This document shows, piece by piece, positions 6,520 to 13,480 of a stretch of DNA of 14,302 nt. The DNA comes from Planctomycetota bacterium (GTDB taxonomy: Bacteria > Planctomycetota > Phycisphaerae > Phycisphaerales > UBA1924): assembly GCA_023434205.1 (NCBI GenBank), contig JAEYTB010000288.1, positions 1 through 14,302 on the forward strand, given 5' to 3'. Under the pieces are notes generated by a model. The model was not told the origin of the DNA and made no database searches. It saw only the letters and a list, made by a program, of their open reading frames with translations. Position 1 is the first letter of the stretch, and every line of letters begins with the position of its first letter. The translations under genes were made by a program, and so were the position numbers.

Positions 6520-7621
6520 GGATGTGGGGCCCGCCGCTCGGTGGTTGATTGAGCGTCCGGCCGCCACAAGGGGCTACGCCATCGACACGACGCACGCATT
6601 CGAGACGCCCCCACCCGTGCTGCGCACGGGGCTCGGCGTCAGGGTTTGCGGCCTGGGGCACTACCTCCCCGAAGCACTGATCACCAACGACGACCTCTCG
6701 CGCATGGTGGACACCACCGACGAGTGGATCTTCCCCCGAACTGGTATCCGCTCCCGCCACATCGCGGGCGATCACCAGGCCACCAGCGACCTGGCCACCG
6801 CGGCGGGCGCCCGCGCCCTGGCCGACGCCGGCACGGCCCCAGAGGACATCGACCTGCTCATCATCGCCACCGCGACCCCGGACTCGCCCGTGCCGCCCAC
6901 CGCGGTCTTGGTCCAGAGGAACCTGGCCCTGCACAACGCGGCGGGCATGGACCTTTCCGCCGCGTGCGCCGGGTTTGTCTTCGCGGCCCACACCGCGGCG
7001 GCGATGATCCGCTCCGGTCTGCACCGCCGGGCCCTGGTCATCGGCGCCGAGACGCTGACCCGCATGACCAACTACCAGGACCGCCAGAGCTGCATCCTCT
7101 TCGGCGACGCCGCGGGCGCGATCGTGCTGGGGCCCATGACAAGCGAGGGCGGCCTGGAACTGATCTACTCGCACGTCGGCAGCGACGGCCGGCACAGCGA
7201 AATCATCCGGGTGGTCGCCGGCGGCAGCCGCAAGCCCGCGAGCGCGGAGACCATCGCGGCCCAGGAGCACTTCCTGACGCTCAAGGGCTCGGAGGTCTTC
7301 CGGCGTGCCGTGGAGGCGATGACCGAGCAGGGCCGTCGCGCCCTGGACGAGCTGGGGCTGACCATCGCCGACCTGCGGTGGGTGATCCCTCACCAGGCGA
7401 ATGTGCGGATCATGAACGCGGTGGCCGCGGCCCTGGGGGCGCACGAGAGCCAGCTCATTTCCGACATCGCGACCGTGGGCAACACCTCGGCGGCCTCGCT
7501 GCCCCTGGCGCTCTCGCGCCTGCGCGAGCGGGGCGAGACGCTCCAGCGCGGCGAGCGGGTCATGCTGCTGACGTTCGGCGCGGGCTCGACGTGGGGCTGC
7601 CAGGTTTACGAACAAACCTGA
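6518..7621 (+). CDS. fabH: 3-oxoacyl-[acyl-carrier-protein] synthase III (KASIII)
   Basis: This cytoplasmic thiolase-fold enzyme condenses an acyl-CoA, typically acetyl-CoA, with malonyl-ACP to start fatty-acid synthesis. Counting from 6518 (367 residues), the catalytic triad is Cys150 in SAACAGF, His292 in PHQANVRI and Asn322 in VGNTSAAS. The His-Asn spacing of 30 equals that of E. coli FabH. DEWIFPRTGIRSRH carries the Trp and Arg that bind CoA, and the end TFGAGSTWG is typical. Homology begins at GVRVCGLGHYLPE, leaving about 38 non-homologous residues, so the true start is uncertain: GTG 6473 (overlapping the pyk stop), ATG 6518 or GTG 6524. ATG 6518 is used here only as the conventional choice. 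No plsX, fabD or acpP lies nearby. The gene ends 18 bp from the convergent LptC/LptA-like gene. Confidence 0.93.
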   Translation: MDVGPAARWLIERPAATRGYAIDTTHAFETPPPVLRTGLGVRVCGLGHYLPEALITNDDLSRMVDTTDEWIFPRTGIRSRHIAGDHQATSDLATAAGARALADAGTAPEDIDLLIIATATPDSPVPPTAVLVQRNLALHNAAGMDLSAACAGFVFAAHTAAAMIRSGLHRRALVIGAETLTRMTNYQDRQSCILFGDAAGAIVLGPMTSEGGLELIYSHVGSDGRHSEIIRVVAGGSRKPASAETIAAQEHFLTLKGSEVFRRAVEAMTEQGRRALDELGLTIADLRWVIPHQANVRIMNAVAAALGAHESQLISDIATVGNTSAASLPLALSRLRERGETLQRGERVMLLTFGAGSTWGCQVYEQT

Positions 7622-7639
7622 CGCGGCCGGTCTGGTTCG

Positions 7640-10600
7640 TCACCGTGGGCTCGTGGTCGTGCCGGGGTTCACGATATCGATGCGGTCCGTCGCCATGTTC
7701 CAGCGCAGCCCGCGCGCCGTCCGCGGCTCGGTGGCCCCGGGGTCGAACAGCTGCACCAGGTTGTTCCCGCGGGCCCGGGCGGTGAGGACGCGGTTCACGG
7801 CGTCGTAGCTGGCCTCGTCCGCGATCAGCTCCCGCCCGTTGGCGCGCATCCACACGCCGCCCTCGGCCTCGGCCGAGACCAGTTCACCGGTCATGCCCCG
7901 GGCGGGGTCCGCCCCGGCCGCCGGCGCGGTGTCGCGGTCCACCTTGATGACCGCCGTCAGCTTCTCGCAGTCCAGCTCGCTCTTGACGTTGTCGCCCGCG
8001 CGCTGGTGGGTGAGCTTGACCCCCTCGCGGAGCGTGACAAGGCCGCGTTCGCGGTTGAGGTCCATCGACCCGGTCCACGTGAACAGGGACGTGCCGCGCC
8101 CGCCGCCGACTTCCAGCGGCCCCTGCCCCGGCCGGGCCTCCGCCGCCGCACGACGGTCCAGAACCAGGAACTTGCCGGGCGCTGGCGTCACCAGCGTGCC
8201 CTGCTCTTCGTCGGCGTTGATGCGGGCTGACTCCAGGTACATGAGCTGCTCGACCGCCGCGTCGGCGCCCTGCTGCGGGCGGGCGTAACGGCGCGACTCC
8301 ACCATCGCCGGCTGCTCGCCGCCGATCAGTTCCGCCCGCCGCAGCGTGCGGTCCTTCGCGGGTGCATCCGGCGTCCCCGCCGGCGTCAGCCACAGGTCCA
8401 CGCGCTGCGCCTGCATGCGGTCGCGCTGCGTGATCGCCCCACCCTGGGCCCGCGTCATCACCGCCTCCGCCCCGCCCACGCACGCCGCCGTGCCCGCGAG
8501 GTCGTCGAAGCTCATGGACTCGGTCCACGTCGCGATCACCGCCGTGACGGCTTCCTCGCCCCGGGCCTGTGAGTTGTGGGTGAGCTTGCCGGGCCCGGCG
8601 ACCGCCAGCCTCCGCTCGACCTCTTGGAAGGTCATGTCCTGGCCCTCGATCGTCGAGCCCTCGCGCGAGACCCGCACGCTGCCCGCGGACCCCTCAAGCC
8701 GCGCCACCCGGGCCACCGGGTCCGCCGTCAGGCGCGGCGCTTCGGCGCGCGTCCCCGCCTTGTCCGTGAACACGGCGTCCGACGCGTCGATCCTGGTCGC
8801 ACTCAGCTCGTTCTTCTCGCCGGTCCGCGCGATTGCGGCGTCCAGCGTCGCCGCCTCCAGCACCGACCCGTCGCGCTCGGCACGAACCCCGCCGCGGGCG
8901 ACGACCTTGCTCGGGTCGGCGTCCGACGCCTTGCCCGGTGCGGGAACGAACGAAACATCCAGCGTGTCCGCGGCGAGCGACCCGCCCCCGTCCTCCTGGG
9001 CCCTTGCTTTGCCGATGACGCTGAGGCTCTGGAGGCGCGAATCGGCCTCGCCGACGGGCACGAGCGTCGCGTGCAGCGCCCCGCCCGACAAGGACGAATC
9101 GCCATCCGTGGCGCGGACGGCGCCGTCGGCGATGACCTTGGTCACCGCCTCCGTCACCTCCTTGCGGTCGTCGAGCCGGAAGTGGAACTCGGCCTGGTTG
9201 GCCCACGCGAGCGAGCGGTCGTCCGTGCGGCCGGCGAGCGACCCGGCGCCCGGCACGCGGGCGATGCCCGTCACCAGGCTCAGTTCAAAGCGCTCCGCCT
9301 CCGCCAGCCCGGAGCTCTGCGACTCCAGCCGCGCCCCCGCGCGCCCGGCCAGCACCACTTCGCGGCGCGAAGCGCCGTACTCCAGCAGCGAGCCGCTGCC
9401 GGTGGTCTTGCCCCCGCGGTCCGAAATGGTCACGCCGTGGTCGGATGCCGACGTGAACCGCGCGAGCACATCGTTGTACGTCAGTTCCGCGGCACTGGCG
9501 ATCGGCGCCACCTTCAGCGGCGCGGTCCACGTGATGACCACCGGCTCGTCAGATTCCGCGAGCCCCGCCGGAGCCGGCACGCCCCCAGCAGGCTGGCCGG
9601 CGGGCTGTGGCGCCGCCGCCCTCGCCGCGGTGCTGCTGCTCCGCGCCCCGGCCGGGCGGGCGGGGGGCAGGTTCGAGGTCATGATCGCCCCGGGCCGAAG
9701 CTCGTTGTCCACCAGGCGCGCCCACACCTCCATCGTTTCCGATGTGATGGTCCGCTCCCCCTGCGTCACCGTCACGCGGCTGCCCGGGCCCTCCGAGATC
9801 AGGTGGTACAGCACTTCCGTGGGCGCCGCCGCCGGCGCGGTCCCGCCGCTGCCCGCTGGCCGGGGCGTGGCCGTAGTACCCGTGCGCGGTGCGCCCGGGG
9901 GGGGGGACGCCGCGACGCGGTCCTCTTTCTTCGCCGCACGCGGCCGGGTCTCCAGCCGTTCCGGCCTCGCGACGCTCAGCAGCTCCAGCCGCCCGCGCGC
10001 ATCGTTGTACAGCACCATCACGCCCGAGCCGGTAAAGTCCACCGCGGCGTGCCGGACCTCCACGCGCTCCGGCGCCTCCACCGACCCCAGCTCCGCATCA
10101 AACTTCACGCTCTGCGTGCGGGCCTCCAGCACCGGCTCATCCACATTCAGCCGCGGCCGAGACCCGTCCGCCCGAGCCTCATAGACCCGGGCGACCACGT
10201 TGCCCTCCATGATGCCGTCCTGAGGCCGCCCCGGCGTCCCGGCCGCGCCCTGGTCGGGCAGGTAGGCCGTCCCCTTGTCCGCCCGCGCATGCACCGTGCG
10301 GCCGTCCTTCAGGAAGTACCAGATCACCGGCTTCTCGAGCGCCACGCGGTACATCTGGCCCTCGATCGGCGTGGAGCGTGCCGCGGAAAGCTCCGCGCGC
10401 ACCACGGCGGGGTCGTTCTTGTCAACGATCTGAAGCTGGAACCCCGAGCCGCCGCCGAACCGGTTCGCCGCGCCGGTGGTGGGGGCGGGGCCCGATGTGT
10501 TGGGCACCAGCGTGGGGTCGGGGGCCACATCCGGGGGCGGCGCAGCGGCGTTGCGCGCCTGCGGGTTGCGGATCACGAAGAACGTCACCACCCCCGCGAA

Positions 10601-10666
10601 GACCACGAGGATCCCGGCGGAGAGCAGGAGGCCCGCGGTGCGGGCGCTGGCGCGGCGGAGGGGCAT
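7640..10666 (-). CDS. Very long LptC/LptA (OstA)-like LPS transport protein
   Basis: This 1008-residue protein has one N-terminal membrane helix (about residues 11-33) and a Pro/Ala-rich linker to about 70. A segment resembling LptC follows (about 75-240), with ALEKPVIWYFLKDGRTVHARADKG and later QSVKFDAELGSVEAPERVEVR. Two more Pro/Ala-rich linkers (about 245-283 and 333-372) lead into a long region of repeated short strand units typical of LptA/OstA beta-jellyroll proteins. Examples are DGAVRATDGDSSLSGGAL, RGGVRAERDGSVLEAATL, GSVRVSREGSTIEGQDM and, near the end, GGVWMRANGRELIADEA. In E. coli the membrane-anchored LptC passes LPS to soluble LptA, which bridges to the outer membrane. A single anchored chain with both parts is inferred here. 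The gene follows kdsD by 27 bp on the same strand, and AGGA lies about nine bases before the ATG. No lptB, lptF or lptG is next to it. Ordinary E. coli LptC and LptA are each under 200 residues. Confidence 0.8.
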   Translation of the reverse strand: MPLRRASARTAGLLLSAGILVVFAGVVTFFVIRNPQARNAAAPPPDVAPDPTLVPNTSGPAPTTGAANRFGGGSGFQLQIVDKNDPAVVRAELSAARSTPIEGQMYRVALEKPVIWYFLKDGRTVHARADKGTAYLPDQGAAGTPGRPQDGIMEGNVVARVYEARADGSRPRLNVDEPVLEARTQSVKFDAELGSVEAPERVEVRHAAVDFTGSGVMVLYNDARGRLELLSVARPERLETRPRAAKKEDRVAASPPPGAPRTGTTATPRPAGSGGTAPAAAPTEVLYHLISEGPGSRVTVTQGERTITSETMEVWARLVDNELRPGAIMTSNLPPARPAGARSSSTAARAAAPQPAGQPAGGVPAPAGLAESDEPVVITWTAPLKVAPIASAAELTYNDVLARFTSASDHGVTISDRGGKTTGSGSLLEYGASRREVVLAGRAGARLESQSSGLAEAERFELSLVTGIARVPGAGSLAGRTDDRSLAWANQAEFHFRLDDRKEVTEAVTKVIADGAVRATDGDSSLSGGALHATLVPVGEADSRLQSLSVIGKARAQEDGGGSLAADTLDVSFVPAPGKASDADPSKVVARGGVRAERDGSVLEAATLDAAIARTGEKNELSATRIDASDAVFTDKAGTRAEAPRLTADPVARVARLEGSAGSVRVSREGSTIEGQDMTFQEVERRLAVAGPGKLTHNSQARGEEAVTAVIATWTESMSFDDLAGTAACVGGAEAVMTRAQGGAITQRDRMQAQRVDLWLTPAGTPDAPAKDRTLRRAELIGGEQPAMVESRRYARPQQGADAAVEQLMYLESARINADEEQGTLVTPAPGKFLVLDRRAAAEARPGQGPLEVGGGRGTSLFTWTGSMDLNRERGLVTLREGVKLTHQRAGDNVKSELDCEKLTAVIKVDRDTAPAAGADPARGMTGELVSAEAEGGVWMRANGRELIADEASYDAVNRVLTARARGNNLVQLFDPGATEPRTARGLRWNMATDRIDIVNPGTTTSPR
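9897..9906. repeat. G10 homopolymer (C10 on the coding strand) inside the LptC/LptA-like gene
   Basis: Ten consecutive G on the plus strand encode part of ASPPPGAP (about residues 253-260) in the linker between the LptC-like segment and the repeat region. The reading frame is intact at this length. It is the longest homopolymer I found in the window; 8-base runs occur at 462-469 and 12099-12106. Confidence 0.9.
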
Positions 10667-10693
10667 GGCGAATCCTAGGGAAGAACCCTTCGT

Positions 10694-11740
10694 CTACTTC
10701 ACCAGCCGCATGGCGATCAGGTCCTGCACGTCGAGGATGCCCACGGGCTTCCCGGCCTCGTCCACCACCGGGATCTCGTCCGCCCGGAACTCCCGGAACA
10801 TCTTCACGGCGTCGCTCACCAGGGCCGTGCTCACCAGCGTCCGTGGGCTCCTGGTCATCACTTCCGCGACCGGCCGCGACAGTTCGCCCGCATCCCGCAG
10901 GATGAGCCGCCGCAGGTCGCCATCGGTGAAGATCCCCGACAGCCGCCCACCCCCGTCCACCAGCATCAACGCCCCCGGTCGCCTCCCAACCTCGTCGGCC
11001 TTCGCCAGGGCCTGCGCGACCGTGAACGAGTCCGGCACCAGCGGCAGATTCTTCCCCACCACGCACCGCATCACATCCGTCACCGGCCGCAGCAGCCCCC
11101 CCAGCGAGCCGCCCGGGTGCCGGCGTTTGAAGTCCTGCTGCGTGAAGTTCCGCCGCCTCGCCGCGGCGAGGGCCAGCGCATCCCCCAAGGCCATCGTCGC
11201 GGTCGTGGAAGAAGTGGGGGCCACGAACTCCGGCCCGCCCGCCTCGGCGTCAACCCCCAGTGTCAGGGCCACGGTCGCCAGCCGCTCCAGGCTGCTGGGA
11301 CTCTCCCCGCTGTTCGCCGTGATCGAGATGATCGGCAGCCCGTCCTGCCGAAGAACCGCGGCGAGGTTCACAACCTCATCCGTCTCCCCGCTCGCCGAAA
11401 TGCAGATCACCGTGTCCGTCGCCCGGAAGCGGCCCAGGTCGCCGTGGGCGGCCTCGGAGGGGTGGACGCTGTGCGAGGGGATGCCCAGGCTCGCCATTGT
11501 CGCCGAGATCTTGGCCCCGACCAGCCCGGACTTGCCCAGCCCCGTTACCAGCACCGTCCCGCCCGAATCGGCGCAGGTGCAGATCAGGTCCACGGCCCTC
11601 GCATAGGTCGCATCCATCCGCCCCGCCAATGCGGTCAGCGCCCGGGCCTCCTCGGACAGCACCGCGGCCATGAACGCCGCGTCCTCGGGCCTTGCGGGGC
11701 TCCCGGAAGCCTTCCCCCCAACCTGGGTTCGCATACTCAT
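10694..11740 (-). CDS. kdsD: Arabinose-5-phosphate isomerase with two CBS domains
   Basis: This 348-residue cytoplasmic enzyme interconverts D-ribulose-5-phosphate and D-arabinose-5-phosphate, the first step towards Kdo of LPS. It belongs to the KdsD/KpsF/GutQ family. The SIS domain covers about residues 40-215 and aligns closely with E. coli KdsD: TGLGKSG, HPSEAAHGDLG, ISASGETDE, VAPTSSTTATMALGDALA and HPGGSLG. By this alignment the catalytic residues are Lys70, Glu122, Glu166 and His208 (E. coli K59, E111, E152, H193). Two CBS domains follow at about 222-280 and 293-345, the first with GIFTDGDLRR. The start at 11740 is preferred over an in-frame ATG at 11836, which would run back through the divergent promoter region. 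ATG 11734 is an alternative. It leads an operon with the LptC/LptA-like gene, as in E. coli, but kdsC is missing between them. Confidence 0.95.
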   Translation of the reverse strand: MSMRTQVGGKASGSPARPEDAAFMAAVLSEEARALTALAGRMDATYARAVDLICTCADSGGTVLVTGLGKSGLVGAKISATMASLGIPSHSVHPSEAAHGDLGRFRATDTVICISASGETDEVVNLAAVLRQDGLPIISITANSGESPSSLERLATVALTLGVDAEAGGPEFVAPTSSTTATMALGDALALAAARRRNFTQQDFKRRHPGGSLGGLLRPVTDVMRCVVGKNLPLVPDSFTVAQALAKADEVGRRPGALMLVDGGGRLSGIFTDGDLRRLILRDAGELSRPVAEVMTRSPRTLVSTALVSDAVKMFREFRADEIPVVDEAGKPVGILDVQDLIAMRLVK

Positions 11741-11746
11741 GCCCAA

Positions 11747-11752
11747 AGCGTA
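11747..11752 (-). promoter_or_regulatory. Putative -10 element for kdsD, leaderless arrangement
   Basis: Read on the minus strand, TACGCT ends six bases before the ATG at 11740 (intervening TTGGGC). It matches TATAAT at three of six positions, including the key A2 and T6. The bases before it (GCAGTT) show no TG extension. There is no Shine-Dalgarno site. Confidence 0.35.
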
Positions 11753-11794
11753 AACTGCCCGCACAGGCCGGAACAGGGGCGACCGTCCCACGGC

Positions 11795-11800
11795 TAGACA
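11795..11800 (+). promoter_or_regulatory. Weak -10 candidate for scpA
   Basis: TAGACA lies 28 bases before the scpA ATG at 11829, giving a leader of about 22 bases without a Shine-Dalgarno motif. An alternative, GACAAC (11817-11822), ends six bases before the ATG and would make a leaderless transcript, but it matches the consensus poorly. The 88-bp region is shared with the divergent kdsD promoter. Confidence 0.25.
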
Positions 11801-11828
11801 TTCGACGCCCACCTCCGACAACTCCCCC

Positions 11829-12686
11829 ATGCTCACCGACGACTACCGCGTACGCCTCGAGACCTTCGAGGGCCCCCTCGACCTGCTGCTCTTCCTGATC
11901 CGGAAGAACGAGGTCGACATCCACAACATCCCCGTCGCGGTCATCACCGAGCAGTACCTGGGCTTCCTCAAGGAGCTGGGCGGCACCACGCGCATCGACA
12001 TCGACGTCGCCGGCGAGTTTCTCGTGATGGCCGCGACGCTGATGGAGCTGAAGAGTCGGATGCTGATGCCCAAGCCCCCCGCGGCGGTGGGGGGGGAGGA
12101 GTCCGGCGCGGAGCGGCGGGGTACCCCGGAGGACCCCCGCGCCGAGCTTGTGCGCCAGCTCCTGGAGTACAAGAAGTACCGGGATGCCGCGGACCACTTG
12201 GAGTGGCGTGCGGACGACCAGCGCCGGCGATTCCCGGTGCACCCCGCGGGGATCGACAGCGAGGCCCTGCGCAACGCGATCCAGAACGCCTCGCGGGACA
12301 CCGAGCTCGAGGACCTGGACCTGCTCGACCTGGTCGAGGCATTCCAGCGGATCGCCGAGAGCGTTAACTTCGAGCGGCTGGGCGACCACCAGGTCAAGTA
12401 CGACGACACGCCGATCGAGATCCACGCCGCGGACATCATGACGCGGCTGACGACCGACCCCCAGCCGGAGGCCAAGCCGGAGCTTGAACTGGTGACGCTG
12501 TTCAGGAACCGCACGCGGAGCGAGATGGTGGGGCTGTTCCTGGCGCTGTTGGAGCTGGTGCGGAATCGCAAGGTGGCGGTGCGGCAGGACAGGATTGAGG
12601 GCGGCATTTACCTGCGGGCGAGGGAGCAGGACGCGGAACCCGCCGCGGACGAGACCGGAGCGCAAGCTCCGGGCGAGGTCTCCTGA
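11829..12686 (+). CDS. scpA: Segregation and condensation protein A (kleisin)
   Basis: This 285-residue protein is the kleisin subunit that, with Smc and ScpB, forms the bacterial condensin acting on the chromosome. The family is recognised at the N-terminus: YRVRLETFEGPLDLLLFLI, then KNEVDIHNIPVAVITEQYL, and FLVMAATLMELKSRMLMP, the helical region that binds the Smc neck. A low-complexity linker (GEESGAERRGTPEDP) with an 8-G run at 12099-12106 separates it from RAELVRQLLEYKKYRDAADHLE. The C-terminal winged-helix region, about residues 195-265, includes EMVGLFLALLELVRNRKVAVRQ and would bind the Smc head. The length is in the normal range. No scpB follows: the next gene is convergent and unrelated. 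No Shine-Dalgarno motif precedes the ATG. Confidence 0.95.
   Translation: MLTDDYRVRLETFEGPLDLLLFLIRKNEVDIHNIPVAVITEQYLGFLKELGGTTRIDIDVAGEFLVMAATLMELKSRMLMPKPPAAVGGEESGAERRGTPEDPRAELVRQLLEYKKYRDAADHLEWRADDQRRRFPVHPAGIDSEALRNAIQNASRDTELEDLDLLDLVEAFQRIAESVNFERLGDHQVKYDDTPIEIHAADIMTRLTTDPQPEAKPELELVTLFRNRTRSEMVGLFLALLELVRNRKVAVRQDRIEGGIYLRAREQDAEPAADETGAQAPGEVS
12651..12682. terminator. Stem-loop with GCAA loop between convergent scpA and zinc-ribbon gene
   Basis: CCGGAGC (12655-12661) pairs with GCTCCGG (12666-12672) around GCAA, a GNRA-type tetraloop. The flanks GAGAC (12651-12655) and GTCTC (12678-12682) can also pair. The structure lies in the last codons of scpA, with the facing gene's stop at 12696. 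No T-run is adjacent on either strand, so a shared terminator or 3'-end stabiliser role is only an inference. Confidence 0.35.
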
Positions 12687-12695
12687 CGCTCGCAT

Positions 12696-13439
12696 CTACG
12701 CGACAAGTTTGCTCGGATCGAGGCACCCGCACTCTGGGCACCTGCCGGCTGCCTTGTAATCGAGCCCGCGCAGGCTGTAACGGCACTCTGCACAACATCC
12801 GCTCGCGATCCGATGCTCGGCGCGCGTGCGTCTCAACCAGCGGACAAGAAACGACGGGACCAGCAGCAAACCCTGCGCAACCAGCCCCGCGTACAGCAGC
12901 GCGAGCGCGGTTCGAGCGACTCCCCACCACATGACCTCGCCCACATCGAAGTCACCACGTTCGAGGTCGAGCCTCTCCTGAGGGAAACCCAAGTCCCGCA
13001 GCCAGTCCGTGAGTGCGGACCGCGCGAGTCGTTCCTCGGCCGCGGGCAGTGCCGCCAGCGTGACCGGGTCGTACGCGCGGAACACCTGCCGTTCGCGACG
13101 CAGAGTCGGAACCCAGAAACCCTCCTCCCAGCGTCGGTGCGAGTACTGCGCGAGGGCGCAGAACTCTGCAGCGCGCGGGTGTCCGCTCATCGAGACAATC
13201 GGGACTTCGCGGGCACACACCCGCATCGTTCCATCCGTCTCGCGGGTGAAGAGGAATGTCCCGCGGCCGAGGTTCACATCCGCGGTTTCTGCGCCGACGT
13301 AGGGTCCTATGAGCCGGCCCATCGTGGTTTTCGGTCCGAGGGTGTTGCCGTACGCTCGCCCAACATGCGCCGCCTCACCGGCCAGCAGCAGTAAGGCCGC
13401 GAAGCCGATGAGTGCCCGGACTGCTGGGAATCGGTGCAT
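12696..13439 (-). CDS. Two-helix membrane protein with C-terminal zinc ribbon, function unknown
   Basis: I do not recognise a named family for this 247-residue protein. The first hydrophobic segment (about residues 8-24, LIGFAALLLLAG) is a signal anchor. A region of about 145 residues follows, with TFLFTRETDGTMRV, RRWEEGFWVPTLRR and ALTDWLRDLGFPQERL, probably outside the membrane. A second helix lies at about 174-205 (WWGVARTALALLYAGLVAQG). The end is a zinc ribbon: C216-x2-C219, then RCPECG with C234-x2-C237, plus extra Cys215 and Cys239. The pattern 'CAECRYSLRGL ... RCPECG' is common at the ends of planctomycete membrane proteins. The gene is convergent with scpA and divergent from the GspG-like gene. 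A -10-like GATAGT ends eight bases before the ATG, with no Shine-Dalgarno site. Confidence 0.75.
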   Translation of the reverse strand: MHRFPAVRALIGFAALLLLAGEAAHVGRAYGNTLGPKTTMGRLIGPYVGAETADVNLGRGTFLFTRETDGTMRVCAREVPIVSMSGHPRAAEFCALAQYSHRRWEEGFWVPTLRRERQVFRAYDPVTLAALPAAEERLARSALTDWLRDLGFPQERLDLERGDFDVGEVMWWGVARTALALLYAGLVAQGLLLVPSFLVRWLRRTRAEHRIASGCCAECRYSLRGLDYKAAGRCPECGCLDPSKLVA

Positions 13440-13447
13440 CCACAGGA

Positions 13448-13453
13448 ACTATC
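13448..13453 (-). promoter_or_regulatory. Putative -10 element for the zinc-ribbon gene
   Basis: On the minus strand GATAGT (four of six consensus matches) ends eight bases before the ATG at 13439. The gap TCCTGTGG holds no Shine-Dalgarno site, so a leaderless or near-leaderless transcript is suggested. Confidence 0.35.
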
Positions 13454-13467
13454 GGCCGACAATCCTC

Positions 13468-13473
13468 TATACT
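13468..13473 (+). promoter_or_regulatory. Putative -10 element for the GspG-like gene, leaderless arrangement
   Basis: TATACT matches five of six TATAAT positions and ends seven bases before the ATG at 13481, the normal distance from a -10 element to the transcript start. It faces away from the minus-strand element at 13448-13453, so the 41-bp region between the genes holds two divergent core promoters. Confidence 0.5.
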
Positions 13474-13480
13474 TTTCGAC

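Noticed and set aside
4803..7615. Two long minus-strand frames opposite pyk and fabH
   Set aside because: Both real genes are full length with all catalytic residues on the plus strand. The antisense frames show no known domain and follow from GC-rich third positions.
7615..7642. Short inverted repeats (AACC..GGTT, TGACG..CGTCA) between fabH and the LptC/LptA-like gene as a terminator
   Set aside because: Stems are only 4-5 bp with mismatches and no T-run, too weak to call.
8576..10678. Long open frame on the plus strand (about 700 codons) opposite the LptC/LptA-like gene
   Set aside because: The translation is dominated by Arg, Pro, Gly, Ala and His with no motif. The minus-strand frame has a membrane anchor, LptC-like blocks and an operon partner.
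12813..13394. Plus-strand frame opposite the zinc-ribbon gene
   Set aside because: It has no domain or membrane segment, whereas the minus-strand frame has two helices and a clear four-cysteine zinc ribbon.
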